From contig NZ_JAETWA010000040.1 in assembly GCF_016774335.1 (NCBI RefSeq), forward strand, positions 1-43,526: a stretch of DNA of 43,526 nucleotides. Reading direction: 5' to 3'. Within the stretch, counting starts at the first letter, position 1. Each line of letters begins with the position of its first letter. The notes under the pieces were generated by a model. The model did no database searches. It was not told where the DNA came from and was given only the letters and a program-made list of their open reading frames with translations. A program made the translations under genes and the position numbers. This document shows positions 41,735 through 43,526 of this stretch, in pieces. The stretch is from Luteimonas saliphila. Lineage in GTDB: Bacteria; Pseudomonadota; Gammaproteobacteria; Xanthomonadales; Xanthomonadaceae.

Positions 41735-43225
41735 TCAGGGGGAAGAAGCGGGTGCGCCGGTGGCGGCCTCTGCGGCGACGCTGCCCAGGCCGCGGGCGAG
41801 GTCCATGCCCCAGTCCTGCAGCTGGCCGAGCAGCTGAAGGCGGTCGGCATCGGTGGCATGCTCGGCCCGCAGTGTCGCGATCCGCTGGAAATACTGCGTG
41901 AACCCGAGCTCCGACAGGCCGCTGCCGTCGGCGAGGCGCGCGCGACGGTAGTCGTCCCAGCGAGCGCGTTCGGCGTGGTCCAGCGTCCCGGGCCAGTTGC
42001 GTGCCCGGTAGCGGAACAGCAGTTCGACCAGGCGCGGATCCCGGAAGCCGAAGTGCCGCGTGCCCAGTTGCGCGGGCGGCGTGGCCCGCACGTCCGCGAA
42101 CAGCCGCTTGTCGCCGTCGGGCAGGAAGCCGCCGTAGAGCGCGCCGTCGGTATCGCTGGGCGGGAGTTCGCGTTCGATGGCGTACACCCTTCGCAGCTTC
42201 TCCGCGAGCGCGGGGCCCGCGGCGCGCAATCGCGAGGCACGCTGCTCGATCCGCGCGGGTTCGATCGCCAGCCGCGCCAGGTCCTGTTCGCGCAGGTGGT
42301 CCCAACGCACCAGCGCCGGGCAGCGGTTGAGGTGGACTTCCTTGAGCGCGATCCGGCTCTCGCCCTCGGGCAAGGCGTCGGCGCGCAGGTACAGGCGCGT
42401 CGCGATCGTTTCGGCGTCGAGGTCGAGCAGGGCATCGGGTTCGCTGTCGAGGTCGAACACGATCACGCGCGTGTCGAAGCGTGGGTGGCGTGCCAGCGGC
42501 AGCACCGGGGCGGCGCACAGGCGGCTTGCCGGATAGCGCTGGGACACGTGCAGCAGCGGCGTCATCGCCACCGTGTCCACCAGGCTGGCGGCGAAGCGCT
42601 TGTCGCGCAGTTGCAGGGCGTAGTCCCACAACCGCGGCTGGCTCCGGCGGAAGCGACGGGCGAGGCCGATCAGCGCGCGCACGTCCGACAGCGCCTCGTG
42701 GGCATCGCCGACGCGCACCCCGTTCGCCGCGGCCAGGTGCTCGAGCTTGAACGAGGTGCCCCTGCCGTCTTCGCGCTCGGGCCAGGCGATGCCGTCCGGG
42801 CGCAGTGCATGCGCCAGCCGCATCGCGTCGAGCAGGTCCCAGCGCGAGTTGCCGCCGCGCCATTCGCGCTCGTAGGCATCGAAGAAATTGCGGTACAGGC
42901 CGAATCGCACGAATTCGTCGTCGAAGCGCAGCGAGTTGTAGCCGAGGGTGCAGGTCTGCGGCCGCGACATCTCGTCGAAGATGCGCGAGAACGCCTCGGC
43001 CTCGGACACGCCGCCTGCCAGCGCGTGCTGCGGCGAGAGCCCCGTGACCATCGACGCATCCGGCGACGGTAGCAGGTCGTCGGCCGGGCGCACCAGGAAG
43101 TCGACAGGCTCGTCGATCTCCTCGAGCGCCTCGTCGGTGCGGATCGCGGCGAACTGGGCGATGCGCGAACGACGCGGATCGGCGCCGAAGGTCTCGAGGT
43201 CGTAGAAGAGGAAGCTGGCAGGCAT
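41735..43225 (-). CDS. sbcB: exodeoxyribonuclease I
   Basis: 496 residues, slightly longer than E. coli ExoI (475). It degrades single-stranded DNA 3' to 5' in recombination and mismatch repair. The DEDDh exonuclease residues are visible: D9 and E11 in FLFYDLETFG, GYNSLRFDDEF, and the His/Asp pair in DAHEALSDVRALI. The SH3-like and helical C-terminal domains follow. The ATG at 43225 stands 6 bases after a TACAAT box with no Shine-Dalgarno, so the mRNA is probably leaderless. The start is next to a repeat cluster. Confidence 0.94.
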   Translation of the reverse strand: MPASFLFYDLETFGADPRRSRIAQFAAIRTDEALEEIDEPVDFLVRPADDLLPSPDASMVTGLSPQHALAGGVSEAEAFSRIFDEMSRPQTCTLGYNSLRFDDEFVRFGLYRNFFDAYEREWRGGNSRWDLLDAMRLAHALRPDGIAWPEREDGRGTSFKLEHLAAANGVRVGDAHEALSDVRALIGLARRFRRSQPRLWDYALQLRDKRFAASLVDTVAMTPLLHVSQRYPASRLCAAPVLPLARHPRFDTRVIVFDLDSEPDALLDLDAETIATRLYLRADALPEGESRIALKEVHLNRCPALVRWDHLREQDLARLAIEPARIEQRASRLRAAGPALAEKLRRVYAIERELPPSDTDGALYGGFLPDGDKRLFADVRATPPAQLGTRHFGFRDPRLVELLFRYRARNWPGTLDHAERARWDDYRRARLADGSGLSELGFTQYFQRIATLRAEHATDADRLQLLGQLQDWGMDLARGLGSVAAEAATGAPASSP

Positions 43226-43231
43226 GCCCCT

Positions 43232-43237
43232 ATTGTA
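43232..43237 (-). promoter_or_regulatory. -10 box placed for a leaderless sbcB mRNA
   Basis: TACAAT on the minus strand, followed by AGGGGC and then the ATG at 43225. The 6-base gap is the same as at the nucleotidase gene. A -35 is not evident; that region is already within the repeat cluster. Confidence 0.5.
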
Positions 43238-43526
43238 GAAGCGCCCTCAGCCGCGTGTAGGAGCGGCTTCAGCCGCGACCCGCCGGTTCGGCGCCATGGC
43301 CCTGCAGCGCCCGGGTCGCGCCTGAAGGCGCTCCTACGGAGGAGCGCAGCGGTTTCAGGCGGGTCGCGACGGCGGCGTCGATCGCTGCGCATCCGACCAC
43401 GTGGTGCCACCCCGGCGTCGGTCGCACCCAAGCGCGCGGACACGACGTCGAAGCCGCGACGCCGGCCCGTAGGAGCGGCTTCAGCCGCGACCCGCCGGTC
43501 CGGCGCCATGGCCCTGCAGCGCCCGG
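43238..43526. repeat. cluster of REP-like GTAGGAGCGGCTTCAGCC units with a 58-base direct repeat
   Basis: A forward unit at 43257-43280 and its inverted partner at 43314-43337 form a BIME-like pair. A degenerate inverted/forward copy follows at about 43338-43370. A second forward unit starts at 43469. The 58 bases 43257-43314 are repeated at 43469-43526 with a single difference (GGTTCGG versus GGTCCGG). The window ends inside this second copy, so the repeat continues outside. No gene seen in these 289 bases. Confidence 0.85.

Noticed and set aside
43238..43526. A CRISPR array at the right end
   Set aside because: Copies are in both orientations, unevenly spaced and degenerate, with no regular spacers and no cas genes. 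They are REP-like units.

Overview
The window is ordinary chromosome from a high-GC gammaproteobacterium of the Xanthomonadaceae/Lysobacteraceae (Lysobacter, Luteimonas or Xanthomonas relatives). The signs are a SucA with the N-terminus typical of this group, methionine synthase split into two genes, a large-type NAD-glutamate dehydrogenase, a YtrA-type GntR/ABC operon, and the family's characteristic GTAGGAGCGGCTTCAGCC repeats. The left edge lies exactly on an insertion sequence and the right edge inside a duplicated repeat, so the window looks like one complete contig broken at repeats. No tRNA, rRNA, CRISPR array or prophage was seen.

Layout. 1-811: IS5-family element inserted at the stop codon of an AcuI/YhdH-type reductase (808-1803). 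2080-3068: LOG-family phosphoribohydrolase and a small exported protein. 3275-8945: sucA-sucB-lpdA, the complete 2-oxoglutarate dehydrogenase, with a short inverted repeat between sucB and lpdA. 9126-13130: five minus-strand genes, four of them chained by 4-base overlaps (DUF3060 lipoprotein, VOC protein, B3-like metallo-hydrolase lipoprotein, RoxA-like ribosomal oxygenase, GNAT protein). 13164-16201: divergent purB and fumC.

16352-21527: a minus-strand envelope/ABC region. A YtrA-like repressor, ABC ATPase and permease follow a small membrane-anchored protein, with a palindrome over the promoter. Downstream come a YggN/DUF2884-like lipoprotein, a secreted protein and a DUF4097 protein with eight GSGD repeats. 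21669-26334 (plus): exported glutathione peroxidase, two FKBP isomerases, ugd, slyX and a DUF2058 gene. 26420-31345 (minus): an ArsR-methyltransferase regulator followed by split metH, with a 30-base palindrome touching the regulator's start codon. 31515-40312 (plus): acyl-CoA dehydrogenase, the 1662-residue NAD-glutamate dehydrogenase, NAD kinase and a 5'-nucleotidase. 40469-43225 (minus): exonuclease I and two DUF genes.

Most genes are central metabolism (TCA cycle, methionine cycle, purines, NAD(P), glutamate catabolism). I did not find a clearly new multigene system. The parts most worth testing are the palindrome over the ArsR-methyltransferase ribosome-binding site, a short dispersed repeat inserted in frame in metH, the chained metallo-hydrolase/ribosomal-oxygenase operon, the GSGD-repeat/YtrA envelope region, and promoters placed to give leaderless mRNAs.
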